Positions 52,872-62,225 of a stretch of DNA of 64,000 nucleotides are shown in pieces. The position numbers were made by a program, and so were the translations under genes. This stretch comes from Reichenbachiella carrageenanivorans (GTDB taxonomy: Bacteria; Bacteroidota; Bacteroidia; Cytophagales; Cyclobacteriaceae). Location: assembly GCF_025639805.1 (NCBI RefSeq), contig NZ_CP106735.1:2513501-2577500 (forward strand), written 5' to 3'. Below the pieces are notes generated by a model. It was not told the origin of the DNA. It saw nothing but the letters and a program-made list of their open reading frames with translations, and ran no database searches. Position 1 is the stretch's first letter; every line of letters starts with the position of its first letter.

Positions 52872-55800
52872 TTACACAAGTTCTAGAAGTGGGCGGTTAG
52901 CCGGAACACTTGTTTTAGCAAGAGGTGCACTGGCTAGGATTGAATTTGGGATTTCTTCATAGAAAGTCAACAGTTCATGAAAGACGACATTATCAATCTG
53001 CATCAATATAGCATCCGATATTGCATGTAGTTTGACGTTAGAATCTTCTGGCATGGTTAGAAAAAACCTGTGTGCCATTTCGTGGTTGAAATAGCTTAAG
53101 CTTTCTTTTTTATGGTTTAATTCAATACTTCCTTCATATACGATATAGTAGTCAAGGTTGGAAATGGAACCCTCAAATATTAAGTCTCCTTTTTTGTGCT
53201 TTTTCACCTTTACATAGCGGGTCATTTCGGAGAGGACCAAGCCTGGTATGTCTTTGAATTCGGGTATTTTTCTAATAAAGGAGATGATGTCGTATTTTAG
53301 AATATGGATGTTGTCTTGGTTGTTTTTTTGGTTTTCTACCGTTTGCATGGAGTGATGGGCAAATTGAAAATCACGTTCTTTTTCATATCTCACTTTTATC
53401 GATTCAAACAGAGGCTTGTGAAGTTCATAAAGCGATTGAGCTGCAGTTTCGCTCAATACAGGGTTGGGGTTGATCAAATGTGCAGCCATGATTTGACTGG
53501 AATCAAAGTCACTTATTTTTGAGAGTTCTCTTAGCGCACAAGTTTTGGTCCAGCTGTTGATCCATTTATAATCACGTTGTATGACATTGATAAGCAATTC
53601 TGATTTTCCCATCGGTTCGGTTGGGAAGGTGTTCATCAGTTCTTTTACTTTTTCAGCGTATGAGGATCTTTTGAATAACGGAATGAGAAAAAGCTTCATT
53701 TCATCGTAAATGAAAATGTCTAGCAATTGCGAAGCAAATTCAGACTCTTCAATTTGGTGGCTGTCGATGTTGTTTTTGACAGATTCTACAGATTTGGGGT
53801 CGTATAGCAAGGCTAATAACCTGAAAATTGTATTGTAATTGAAGGTGATTTCGTAATCGAGCGCATCAGTCAATTGCCTGTCGGACTGATGTCTAATTGC
53901 ATCTTGATGAATAGACATGTTCCAGATCACCACATTGCAGACCTCATGGAGTTCTGACCTGACTTGTAAGGCCATTTTATCATTGGTGACAGTAAATCCA
54001 CATCTACTTAGTGCATCCAAACAGGTCGTCACTACATTTTGATTTGGGTAGCTCAACTTGTCGAGCAGTAAGGTGACTGCCTGCTCTGAGCCTATTTTGC
54101 CATAGACTTGCAGTATTCTTTGCTGTAGCTTTTGATTCAATTTACCTAATTGAAAGGCCGTTTCTAGCTTCTCCACAAATGCATCCTGTGATGCTGCAAT
54201 GGCGGACATCGAAGCGTTTACAAAAATGGGGTGGTTCAGCTTTTGAATTAAGTTGTTTTGAAGGACTGTGTCGTCGGTATTTACAGCTGAGAGTATGGCA
54301 TTGAAAATAATCTTAGAAGAGTGATCGCCGAATAGTCGGTTTAGGATCTCTCCTTTTTTTGACGATTTGATGTGTTGGGCCAATAGGGCTCCATATACCC
54401 TTTCTTTTTCTAATTTGGACGAGGTTAATTGGTCTATATATTTGGTTTGCTTGATCCTTTTATTCCCTTCTTCCAAGGTCAGTATTGCATGCTTGACTTG
54501 ACTCGATGTCCTCAAGTTTGGAAAGTGCTTCCATAGCGTGACCTTGGACAAGACAGGAGCCGCATCGATCAATTGATACTGGGCGATGTCGGTCACCGCA
54601 TATTCCTGAATGTTTTCGTCGTTGTGATCGGCCAAAAAGACGAGCTTATCTCTGTACGCTTTAGGATCCATGACTTTGAGCAGGTTGAGTTGATAGATGG
54701 CCAATGGAAATTCATTGTTAGATATTTCATTTTCTAATTTTGAAATAATACTTTGGTTAAAAGAGTGCTCGTGTTTGATGAGTTGATTCTGCTCTCCTAG
54801 ACTCTTTTGAAGCAGATCAGTATACAGACGGTACATGTAGGCCAGTGAGAAGAGCCACAAAATGCCTCCGGCAAGGACGATGAGCGAACAAGTCCATGGG
54901 AAAAAGGTGCCATCTACCTTGGTGAGTAGCCATGTGGCCGCACTACTGCTTTCCAATTTGGCGAGTAGCAGTAGCAGTAGACCAGTGATCAATACCCCCA
55001 TATGTTTAATGATACCTTGTGTCAGGCTAAGGGTGTTTTCCCTCAAGGCTTCTTCTATAGGAGAAAAGAACAGTTCGAAGAGTGGTCTTTGAAGGCCAAT
55101 AGTGAGGGAAGAAACGATGGCGATACCTGTGACTAAAAAGATGAAAAACAGAATGAAATCTAGTTCCTCGCTATTGAAACTATAGTAGCTACCGATTATT
55201 AAGCTAACAAAGGTGAAAAAGCATACCGCAAAAGGAATGGTTGTTAAGCTCAATTTGACCCCATATTGCCTGATGACTTGGCTTTTTGAGACGATCAAAA
55301 ATATAAAGGTGAGTACGACCACACTCATGAGTAACTGGGCGAAAAAGGTGTACACCTCTATCATGCTCTTTCCAGACTCTTTTAATGAAAAGAGAAATAG
55401 ACTGTTGAACGAGAGGGTAGAAATAGTAACACACAACGTGAATAGACTCAGTGCAATAAAGTACTTGTTTTTGATGAGCTTTTTGATGCGGGTATGGTAC
55501 TTGATGAATTGGGCACTCCATTGCAACTCTCGAAGACTTTGGTTTTTGAAAGAGACGATTCGTATCACTATTATGCTTAAAAAACAGCTTCCAGAGGCTG
55601 TTAATAATAATAAAGAGATGATGTTATCGAAGAACTCTCCTTGGAGATGTGCTATATACACTAGAGAGGAGGCGATTGAAATGCTTCCTAAAATAATGCC
55701 AATATTAAGCTTAGGTGCATATGCTTTTCTTTCACGTATATCCATCAAGGCATTTGTAATGGATTGATAGAGGGCTATGGCGGTGGTGCTCACAGGTAGC

Positions 55801-56141
55801 AAAACTAATACGACTAGTTTGTTGAATTCCTTGTGGTTGAGCTCTATGATTTCAATGTGTAGAAAGAAATATAAGATAGATATAGTCAGAAGGTAGATCG
55901 TACTGATCACTGACGTGGAATATCTTTTTTGACAATAGTTTAGTGTCAGCGCAGTGAGTATGCCGATAGCTCCAGTTTCGACTAGCAACAACGGAAGTGC
56001 TGATATTTCAAATTGATCAATGAATATGCTGATCGTAGAGATGTAGCTGGAAGTCAAAAATATGCCCAAGCCGAAGCCTATTGCATTGACATACCAAAGC
56101 CGCTTCTTGAGCCTGGAGGTTGAGGTTAGGTTAGTTTTCAT
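52872..56141 (-). CDS. Fusion: NTT/MFS-like membrane domain, HEAT repeats, cyclic-nucleotide-binding domain
   Basis: A 1,089-residue protein in three parts. Residues about 15-430 hold 11-12 hydrophobic helices resembling the ATP/ADP-translocase (NTT) or MFS fold. Residues about 470-900 are helical repeats of HEAT type (e.g. LLDKLSYPNQNVVTTCLDALSRCG and MAAHLINPNPVLSETAAQSLYEL). Residues about 960-1065 form a cNMP-binding-like beta roll (HKKGDLIFEGSISNLDYYIVYEGSIEL), but the phosphate-binding cassette with its Arg is not clear, so ligand binding is uncertain. Such fusions occur next to contractile injection loci in Bacteroidota, as far as I recall. It probably transports or senses a nucleotide-like ligand at the inner membrane and signals through the HEAT scaffold. 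It is divergent from the GH18-eCIS operon. Confidence 0.75.
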   Translation of the reverse strand: MKTNLTSTSRLKKRLWYVNAIGFGLGIFLTSSYISTISIFIDQFEISALPLLLVETGAIGILTALTLNYCQKRYSTSVISTIYLLTISILYFFLHIEIIELNHKEFNKLVVLVLLPVSTTAIALYQSITNALMDIRERKAYAPKLNIGIILGSISIASSLVYIAHLQGEFFDNIISLLLLTASGSCFLSIIVIRIVSFKNQSLRELQWSAQFIKYHTRIKKLIKNKYFIALSLFTLCVTISTLSFNSLFLFSLKESGKSMIEVYTFFAQLLMSVVVLTFIFLIVSKSQVIRQYGVKLSLTTIPFAVCFFTFVSLIIGSYYSFNSEELDFILFFIFLVTGIAIVSSLTIGLQRPLFELFFSPIEEALRENTLSLTQGIIKHMGVLITGLLLLLLAKLESSSAATWLLTKVDGTFFPWTCSLIVLAGGILWLFSLAYMYRLYTDLLQKSLGEQNQLIKHEHSFNQSIISKLENEISNNEFPLAIYQLNLLKVMDPKAYRDKLVFLADHNDENIQEYAVTDIAQYQLIDAAPVLSKVTLWKHFPNLRTSSQVKHAILTLEEGNKRIKQTKYIDQLTSSKLEKERVYGALLAQHIKSSKKGEILNRLFGDHSSKIIFNAILSAVNTDDTVLQNNLIQKLNHPIFVNASMSAIAASQDAFVEKLETAFQLGKLNQKLQQRILQVYGKIGSEQAVTLLLDKLSYPNQNVVTTCLDALSRCGFTVTNDKMALQVRSELHEVCNVVIWNMSIHQDAIRHQSDRQLTDALDYEITFNYNTIFRLLALLYDPKSVESVKNNIDSHQIEESEFASQLLDIFIYDEMKLFLIPLFKRSSYAEKVKELMNTFPTEPMGKSELLINVIQRDYKWINSWTKTCALRELSKISDFDSSQIMAAHLINPNPVLSETAAQSLYELHKPLFESIKVRYEKERDFQFAHHSMQTVENQKNNQDNIHILKYDIISFIRKIPEFKDIPGLVLSEMTRYVKVKKHKKGDLIFEGSISNLDYYIVYEGSIELNHKKESLSYFNHEMAHRFFLTMPEDSNVKLHAISDAILMQIDNVVFHELLTFYEEIPNSILASAPLAKTSVPANRPLLELV

Positions 56142-56716
56142 GTATTCTGATAATCGCTTTACATAAGCGCTTATTTAAAACGGTTTCGAAGATATTAATT
56201 TCGTGTTAAAATGGCTGATATTAATAGGTATAATTGAAGATATTTATTAGATATTTCATTTTGTGATAATCCAAATGCGTATTGAGCTTGTATTAATTTT
56301 GCCATTTTAGGCAGGAGAAAGGCGCAGGAGCTTGTATGTGCAATGAACCCTGAAGATTAAGCAAAAGATCAACTTGGAGTATGTGAGTAGGGTTGTCTCT
56401 AGTTATAATTGACTTTGCATTTCATTACGCTAAATCATTTGTATAATAGCTTTAAATGAACGATTGTGTTCGTTGAAGGGGCTGACTGGTGAAGTTTGTC
56501 TGTTTGGGCAGATTAAAGTGTAAATGAAGGTAGGGCTAGTGTCCGTCGAGATCGATTATCAATTTTTTATTTCTTTTAGATTCGTTTAGAAAAAAAGCAA
56601 TTCGATCATCAACTAATATTATTGCATTTTTTACAGGTAAGTTGTAATTTTTATTATACTTGTGCCGTATTAGATTTTTAGTCTAATAAAGTTAATTTTT
56701 TATACCAACCGCCTGA
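56142..56716. other. Divergent promoter region of the eCIS structural operon
   Basis: A 575-bp AT-rich gap between divergent genes with no supported ORF. A perfect 12-bp palindrome ATAAGCGCTTAT (56163-56174) lies 22 bp before the minus-strand start and could be an operator. Before the plus-strand start, TATACTTG (56656-56663) resembles the Bacteroidota -7 element with one mismatch, and a small hairpin ATTAGA/TCTAAT (56669-56687) follows. These are weak calls. Confidence 0.4.
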
Positions 56717-58501
56717 ATGAATATTAGCTTTTCAAAATCGTTGTTATTAACGATTTTATCACTTTATGTTAACGTACAGTTGACTTTCGCGCAAGCAGGT
56801 CTTAAGGACTTGATTAATGCGCGTATTGATCAGTACAGAAACATCCCCAGCAAACCTGTTGATTCTATTGCCAGTCCTACAGATTCGGTTGCCATCGATA
56901 TTGTTGATGCCGTTGATGCTGTAGATGTATCAGAGGTAGAGGAGCGACCCGGAGTAGAGTTGTCGGGAGCTGAAATAAAAAATATTGACACAACATCCTT
57001 TGTCAGGCGAGCACTGTCTGTGAAGAAAAGAAAACCTGTCAGAGACTTCAAAAATCAATCAGAGTGGGATCGATATTTTAGAATAGAAGAAGGGGAGTCT
57101 TATAAGAAAGAACATGTCTTGGAAGAGGAATATCAGGTTTTTGGTTGGCATCCTTATTGGATGGGCTCGGCCTACGAGGACTACAATTATTCCTTGCTTT
57201 CCGTCTTGGCTTATTTTTCATATGAACTGAACCCAAGGACGGGCGGATACCAAAGTATCCACGATTGGAAGACGACCCATGTAGTGGATTCGGCACAGGC
57301 ACACGGAACCAAAGTATTACTTAGTGTGACCAATTTTGGAGGGGAAAACAACAAACTGTTTTTATCCAATCACAAGGCTCAGAAGAAGTTTATCGTTCAG
57401 TTGATCTCTTTACTCAAAGAAAGGAATGCAGACGGTGTCAATATTGATTTTGAAAACATATATGGCTCCCTTCGAAATGAACTGACTGAGTTTATCATTG
57501 ATTTGTCTAATAGTTTGAAAATGGAAAATGACAAATACATGATCACGCTGGCACTTCCGCCTATAGATTATTCTAACGTTTATGATTTCAAACAGATCAA
57601 TCAGTACGTGGATCTATATGTCATTATGGGCTATGAGTTTTATGGAGTCAATAGTAGTGTAGCAGGTCCCGTAGCACCACTGGAAAGCGGAGATACTTGG
57701 TGGGATTATAATTTACAGCGTGCGATAGAAGATTACGAGTTAGAAGGGATTCCGTTGAAAAAGACCTTGATGGGGCTGCCGTATTATGGTGCCGAATGGC
57801 AAACTGAAAGTTTGAAATTCCCATCTACAGCCAAAAAATTCATCAAATATCCCATGTATCGCGATGTGAAAAACAAATATGGGGACTTGCCCTGTTGCGA
57901 GGATGAAGGTAGCAAAAGTAAGTACTATGTGTATAGAGATGAAGACAACGAATACCGGCAACTGTGGTATGAAGATAGCATATCCTTGGGCAAAAAGTAT
58001 GATTGGATAAAGGAAAGCAAATTGGGAGGAGTAGGTATTTGGGCACTTGGATACGATAATGGACATGATGAACTGTGGAAGTTAATCGCCCTCAAGTTTG
58101 CAAAGGAATCAGGAGATGCAGCCATATCCAATATGAAGACTTTCTTTCAGAAGTTTTCACCGAGGAGACTGTTGGGACTGGTGGCTAGAGTGGCTAAAAA
58201 CCCAGCATCCTTATTACAAAACCCTAGACCGCTTATGGGCATGTTTGGTATGATATCAGGAGTAAGCCTACTCGGTTTTTTCGTGATGTACAGATATGGC
58301 CATCGAATATCGAGAACATTTGGTGTGGTGATCAAAGGAAGCATCGTCATGGGGGTGCTGCTGGTCGTAGCCTTAGTATTTGTGGGGATGAAATTCATGA
58401 GCGTTCATTTCATGCTCTATTTGACTATTGGATTGCTAATAGGCGGAGGAGTCATGTTGCTGCTGAGTCGAAAATTTTTAAGAGAAAAAGATTTACCCTA
58501 A
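56717..58501 (+). CDS. GH18 (SleL/YaaH-like) protein with C-terminal membrane anchor, first gene of the eCIS operon
   Basis: A 594-residue protein with a signal peptide (about 1-25, ending TFAQA), a low-complexity linker rich in Asp, Ala and Val (about 40-80) and a GH18 barrel (about 135-480). The signature is DGVNIDFEN (Asp239 to Asn247), with Asp244 and catalytic Glu246 in place. DGVNIDFE is the form usual in SleL/YaaH cortex-lytic N-acetylglucosaminidases, which suggests a peptidoglycan rather than chitin substrate. The C-terminal part has three hydrophobic helices (about 508-585). The enzyme would thus face the periplasm, held in the inner membrane. It heads the structural operon, 48 bp before the tail-terminator gene, so it may open the wall for particle release or anchor the particle. 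Confidence 0.8.
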   Translation: MNISFSKSLLLTILSLYVNVQLTFAQAGLKDLINARIDQYRNIPSKPVDSIASPTDSVAIDIVDAVDAVDVSEVEERPGVELSGAEIKNIDTTSFVRRALSVKKRKPVRDFKNQSEWDRYFRIEEGESYKKEHVLEEEYQVFGWHPYWMGSAYEDYNYSLLSVLAYFSYELNPRTGGYQSIHDWKTTHVVDSAQAHGTKVLLSVTNFGGENNKLFLSNHKAQKKFIVQLISLLKERNADGVNIDFENIYGSLRNELTEFIIDLSNSLKMENDKYMITLALPPIDYSNVYDFKQINQYVDLYVIMGYEFYGVNSSVAGPVAPLESGDTWWDYNLQRAIEDYELEGIPLKKTLMGLPYYGAEWQTESLKFPSTAKKFIKYPMYRDVKNKYGDLPCCEDEGSKSKYYVYRDEDNEYRQLWYEDSISLGKKYDWIKESKLGGVGIWALGYDNGHDELWKLIALKFAKESGDAAISNMKTFFQKFSPRRLLGLVARVAKNPASLLQNPRPLMGMFGMISGVSLLGFFVMYRYGHRISRTFGVVIKGSIVMGVLLVVALVFVGMKFMSVHFMLYLTIGLLIGGGVMLLLSRKFLREKDLP

Positions 58502-58549
58502 ATCATTTTAAAACCTAACCTAATCTAACCGTACAACCTAAACAAACCA

Positions 58550-59086
58550 ATGATCCATTCCGCATTTTCTACCGTGTCTAATTCGGTAAACGACTACTTT
58601 AGAAACCGTTTTTCTACAACAGAAGACAGGGTAGTAGTTTCTAGCCTGGTCAACCCAGATGGCACAGTGGCAGTTACAGAGCCTGACCGGGTCATCATGA
58701 CCTTGGTCAATATTGAGCATGAAACCATAGGACCCAAGGGACACATATCCTCTAAAGACTTATTGAATCTAAATGTCTATGTGTTGTTTTCTGCCTCTTT
58801 TTCTGAAGGAAGTTATTTGGAAGGATTGCGGTATTTGTCAGGTATACTTTCTTTTTTCCAAGCCAATCGAGTACTCAGTCATTCGAATACTCCTGATATG
58901 GAACCAGGTATAGACAGGCTATCCTTCGAAATCGTAAAACAAGATTTACAAAATATGAGCCACCTATGGGGAGCTATAGGAGCCAAACATCTTCCGTCAG
59001 TATTGTACAAAATGAGGATGGTGACCATTAAAGATGGCGCGTTTAGTTTTGATAGGCCTATTTCTGGACTTGGAGTTAATTTATAA
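58550..59086 (+). CDS. eCIS tail terminator/cap protein (DUF4255, Afp16-like)
   Basis: The 178-residue protein has the DUF4255 layout found in Afp16/Pvc16-type terminators. It has an N-terminal helix (AFSTVSNSVNDYFRNRF), a beta core (RVIMTLVNIEHE, LNLNVYVLFSASFSEGSYLEGLRYLSGILSFFQ) and the late motif LSFEIVKQDLQNMSHLWGAIGAKHLPSVLYKMRMV, which is strongly diagnostic. It caps the end of the sheath-tube complex opposite to the baseplate. It is the first structural gene, 4 bp before the next gene and about 1 kb before the sheath. Confidence 0.9.
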   Translation: MIHSAFSTVSNSVNDYFRNRFSTTEDRVVVSSLVNPDGTVAVTEPDRVIMTLVNIEHETIGPKGHISSKDLLNLNVYVLFSASFSEGSYLEGLRYLSGILSFFQANRVLSHSNTPDMEPGIDRLSFEIVKQDLQNMSHLWGAIGAKHLPSVLYKMRMVTIKDGAFSFDRPISGLGVNL

Positions 59087-59090
59087 TTGA

Positions 59091-60146
59091 ATGATTGACC
59101 TGCAATTTCAATATAGCCCAATTGTGAATTTGAAAGTATCTCATGAATATTTTCAAAGCAACGCTGCCGAAAACTTACAATTTGTACCTACGGCCAAAAC
59201 ATTGAACACCCTCTCCAGTTTTGATCTGCTCTTTAGAAGCAACCATGAAGGGTTTCATGTGTTGGTGGATCAGGCAAGCAAGGATAGATGGTTGGAGTTG
59301 CTAAGAGACAAAAAACAGCTCTCTTTTGGGTTTTGGATTGGAGATACGAGTCCCTATTTTTCAAGTATCACAGAGGAAGCCTCACCCAGTCCAGATCAAC
59401 TGTTTTATTTTAAAAATTTAAAGGAGTCCATAGGTGTGTCTGCACCGATGCATAAGGGAGATTTTGTTTCTAAAAACGAGATGACATCTGTGATGAATGC
59501 TAATTTCAAATGGGATAATATAAAAGAGGGGCAAGAGATGTCGATTATAGATTCCAATAGAATCGTACGATTGACAGGGGAGAAAGCTGCTTTAGAGGCG
59601 GCAGTTTCTGGTCTTCCAGAGGGGTACTATGAGGTTGAAGATAAATCTGGCAGTATACAGAGCCATTTTTTAGTGTTGCCATTTACAAAGCCGAAGTATC
59701 TAATTGGTTTTTTGGAAATAACGCTTGATGAGTCAATAATCGCTCAAATAACCGATGCCATCATCGAAGGAAGTCCAATTCCTAAATTAGATTTTTTTGT
59801 GGTATTCAAGGCACGACAAGCCTATTGGAGGTATGTACTGGTATCGCAGTATGTACAAGGCTTGGAGAAATCAAAACTAGAGGCAGAACAATCAGATATT
59901 GTGTTTTCTGGGCCTACTCCAGTGCGTTTGGCAAATGGAGGGGCTGCGGTAGAATTCTTATCCCAAAAACCATTGCGTATTACCAAGTACTCCGACCTTT
60001 CGTTTCGTCTATCAGCGAAAAAAAAAGGAAGTGGAGATGACGCAGAACGAATATTGGTAAAACGAATGCCTTTGCCTCGCATCGATAGTATTGTAGAAGA
60101 TAGAATTAATCAAAAATTTATAGCAGAAATATTTATTAACATTTGA
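59091..60146 (+). CDS. Uncharacterised eCIS operon protein (possible cap adaptor)
   Basis: A 351-residue cytoplasmic protein between the tail terminator and the sheath genes, 4 bp from the former and 16 bp from the latter. The first half (about 1-95) is mixed beta (LQFQYSPIVNLKVSHEYF), the middle has a short linker with conserved-looking SVMNANFKWDNIKEGQ, and the last 170 residues are beta-rich (VFKARQAYWRYVLVSQYV, RLANGGAAVEFLSQKPLRI). I recognise no family. Position suggests a structural part near the cap, perhaps like the cap adaptor described for the Algoriphagus system, but this is inference. Confidence 0.6.
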   Translation: MIDLQFQYSPIVNLKVSHEYFQSNAAENLQFVPTAKTLNTLSSFDLLFRSNHEGFHVLVDQASKDRWLELLRDKKQLSFGFWIGDTSPYFSSITEEASPSPDQLFYFKNLKESIGVSAPMHKGDFVSKNEMTSVMNANFKWDNIKEGQEMSIIDSNRIVRLTGEKAALEAAVSGLPEGYYEVEDKSGSIQSHFLVLPFTKPKYLIGFLEITLDESIIAQITDAIIEGSPIPKLDFFVVFKARQAYWRYVLVSQYVQGLEKSKLEAEQSDIVFSGPTPVRLANGGAAVEFLSQKPLRITKYSDLSFRLSAKKKGSGDDAERILVKRMPLPRIDSIVEDRINQKFIAEIFINI

Positions 60147-60162
60147 ACCAATTTATTTAACC

Positions 60163-61725
60163 ATGGCAATAAACTTAGCAACACCTGGTGTTTATATTGA
60201 AGAACTCAATGCGTTCCCAAATACTGTCGCAGGTATACCCACGTCAGTTCCGGCCTTTGTCGGATACACCGAAAAAACCAGCATGGACGGTAGGTCACTA
60301 ATCAATGAACCTGTAAAAATCAGCTCGATGTCTGATTATATCAAGTTTTTTGGTGAAGGCACGAAAACCAAGTATAAAATCGAAGAATCAGATGACTTAG
60401 ATGCATCGGCAGTCACTGTTGCGGGCAAGGGCTACAATGTAGTCCCAGAGTCTAGCAGCAGATTTATACTCTTTGATAGCATGCGACTTTACTTTGCCAA
60501 CGGTGGAGGCACCTGTTGGGTAGTTACAGTAGGATCTTATACCACCACTCCAAAGGCTGCAAAAGGGCCAAAAGGAGAATCAGCAGGGTCTGCAGGTGCT
60601 CCACTTCCTACAGTGATTTCCAAAAAAGCATTAATAGACGGTATCCAATCTTTGGTGAAAGAGTCTGAGCCTTCTATACTGGTAGTACCAGAGTCTGTCA
60701 TGCTTTCAGAAGGAGATTGTTTTTCAGTGCAGCAAGATATGTTGTCTCACTGTGGTTTCAAGATGAAAGATAGATTTGCGATTCTTGATGTACACAAGGG
60801 TAGCGAGGGGAGAACCAATGCTGCTGATGATGTCATAGACAAATTCAGAGCTGGTATTGGTCTCAATCAATTGGCCTATGGAGCTGCTTATTATCCATGG
60901 GTACACACGACGATCGTAGATGCCGACGAAGTAGACCTAACCAATATTTCTAATCTAGATGTATTGGCGACTGTACTTAGCAAAGAGGCTGATGTGATCA
61001 GTGAAACGCCTAAGAAAAGCGAAGAAGTCAAGAATGAGCTGAAAAAATTGACACAAAAGGATTTGGATGTTGAGTCTACAACACAGATGTTGAATGTGGT
61101 CAGCCCATTATTCAAAAAAATACAAAATGGTATCAGATCAAATCTGAATATTTTGCCTCCTGCTGCAGGTATGGCAGGAGTTTATTGTATGGTCGATAAC
61201 GAAAGAGGTATTTGGAAAGCACCAGCCAATGTGAGCATCAATTCGGTAACAGCACCAACGGTTCGAATTACTCATGAAGAACAGCAAGACCTGAATGTAA
61301 CGGTAAGTGGTAAGTCGATCAATGCGATTCGTGCATTTGTAGGCGATGGCACCACTGTATGGGGCGCACGTACACTAGACGGCAACAGTGGAGATTGGAA
61401 GTATATCAATGTTCGTAGAACAGTGACTTTCATCGAGCAGTCTATCAAAGGTGCAGCCAAAAAGTACGTGTACGAACCAAACACAGCTAATACTTGGGTC
61501 TTAATGAAAAGTATGATCAGTTCATTCCTGAACGGTATATGGAGGCAAGGAGGACTAGTAGGTCTCACTCCTGACCAAGCATATGATGTACAAGTAGGAG
61601 TAGGAGCAAACATGACGACTAACGATGTACTAGATGGCATCATGAGAATATCGGTAAAAATAGCAGTGTCAAGACCTGCAGAATTTATCGTTATCACATT
61701 CCAGCAAAAAATGCAGGAACTATAA
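60163..61725 (+). CDS. eCIS contractile tail sheath protein
   Basis: A 520-residue sheath subunit. The N-terminal arm and start are typical (MAINLATPGVYIEELNAFPN, then GIPTSVPAFVGYTEKT), and the core has the phage-sheath alpha/beta fold with FANGGGTCWVVTVG. The C-terminal domain (about 340-520) includes AGVYCMVDNERGIWKAPAN, TVWGARTLDGNSGDWKYINVRRTVTFIEQSIKGA and the final PAEFIVITFQQKMQEL. These are the most conserved parts of eCIS and phage sheaths. It contracts to drive the inner tube. It is one of two or three sheath genes usual in Afp-like systems; only one is visible here. Confidence 0.96.
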   Translation: MAINLATPGVYIEELNAFPNTVAGIPTSVPAFVGYTEKTSMDGRSLINEPVKISSMSDYIKFFGEGTKTKYKIEESDDLDASAVTVAGKGYNVVPESSSRFILFDSMRLYFANGGGTCWVVTVGSYTTTPKAAKGPKGESAGSAGAPLPTVISKKALIDGIQSLVKESEPSILVVPESVMLSEGDCFSVQQDMLSHCGFKMKDRFAILDVHKGSEGRTNAADDVIDKFRAGIGLNQLAYGAAYYPWVHTTIVDADEVDLTNISNLDVLATVLSKEADVISETPKKSEEVKNELKKLTQKDLDVESTTQMLNVVSPLFKKIQNGIRSNLNILPPAAGMAGVYCMVDNERGIWKAPANVSINSVTAPTVRITHEEQQDLNVTVSGKSINAIRAFVGDGTTVWGARTLDGNSGDWKYINVRRTVTFIEQSIKGAAKKYVYEPNTANTWVLMKSMISSFLNGIWRQGGLVGLTPDQAYDVQVGVGANMTTNDVLDGIMRISVKIAVSRPAEFIVITFQQKMQEL

Positions 61726-61757
61726 ATCATTCATTCAATAAAAAAATATAACATATC

Positions 61758-62195
61758 ATGGCAGAAGAATTATGGCCTGTTCCCAAGTTTCATTTTGAGG
61801 TTTCTTGGGGCGATGTAGATTTAGGTTTTCAAGAAGTCACTGGGCTTGAAATGGAAACACAGTTAATAGAATACCGAGCTGGAAACGATTTGGGATTGAT
61901 CACAAAAAAGATCCCAGGATTGAAAAAACACGGTACAATTACTTTGAAGAAAGGTGTATTTGAAAATGATACTACTTTCTACGATTGGTTCGCAGATGTG
62001 CAGACCAATACCGAAAGAAGAGAGGACATCATCATTTCTCTATTGAATGAAGAACATGAGCCTGTAATGACCTGGACAGTAACTAATGCTTTCCCAGTGA
62101 AAATTTCAGGGCCAGATCTTAAATCCGACGCTAACGAAATAGCCTTGGAATCAATCGAGTTGGCACATGAAGGAATAGAGCAAACTGCTGGCTAA
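61758..62195 (+). CDS. eCIS inner tube protein 1 (gp19/Hcp-like)
   Basis: The 145-residue protein is a classic phage tail tube (T4 gp19-like) subunit: a beta-barrel with LWPVPKFHFEVSWGDVDLGFQEVTGLEMETQLIEYR at the start, GTITLKKGVFENDTTFYDWF in the middle and FPVKISGPDLKSDANEIALESIELAHEGIE at the end. Hexameric rings of it stack to form the tube that carries cargo. It follows the sheath by 32 bp and precedes a second tube paralogue by 30 bp. Confidence 0.96.
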   Translation: MAEELWPVPKFHFEVSWGDVDLGFQEVTGLEMETQLIEYRAGNDLGLITKKIPGLKKHGTITLKKGVFENDTTFYDWFADVQTNTERREDIIISLLNEEHEPVMTWTVTNAFPVKISGPDLKSDANEIALESIELAHEGIEQTAG

Positions 62196-62225
62196 GCAGA
62201 GTGCTGTTTTTAAGGGAAAGGACTT

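Noticed and set aside
55213..55767. A 184-codon open frame on the plus strand within the 1089-aa minus-strand gene
   Set aside because: It is antisense to membrane-helix-coding sequence, has no recognisable features and no start context.
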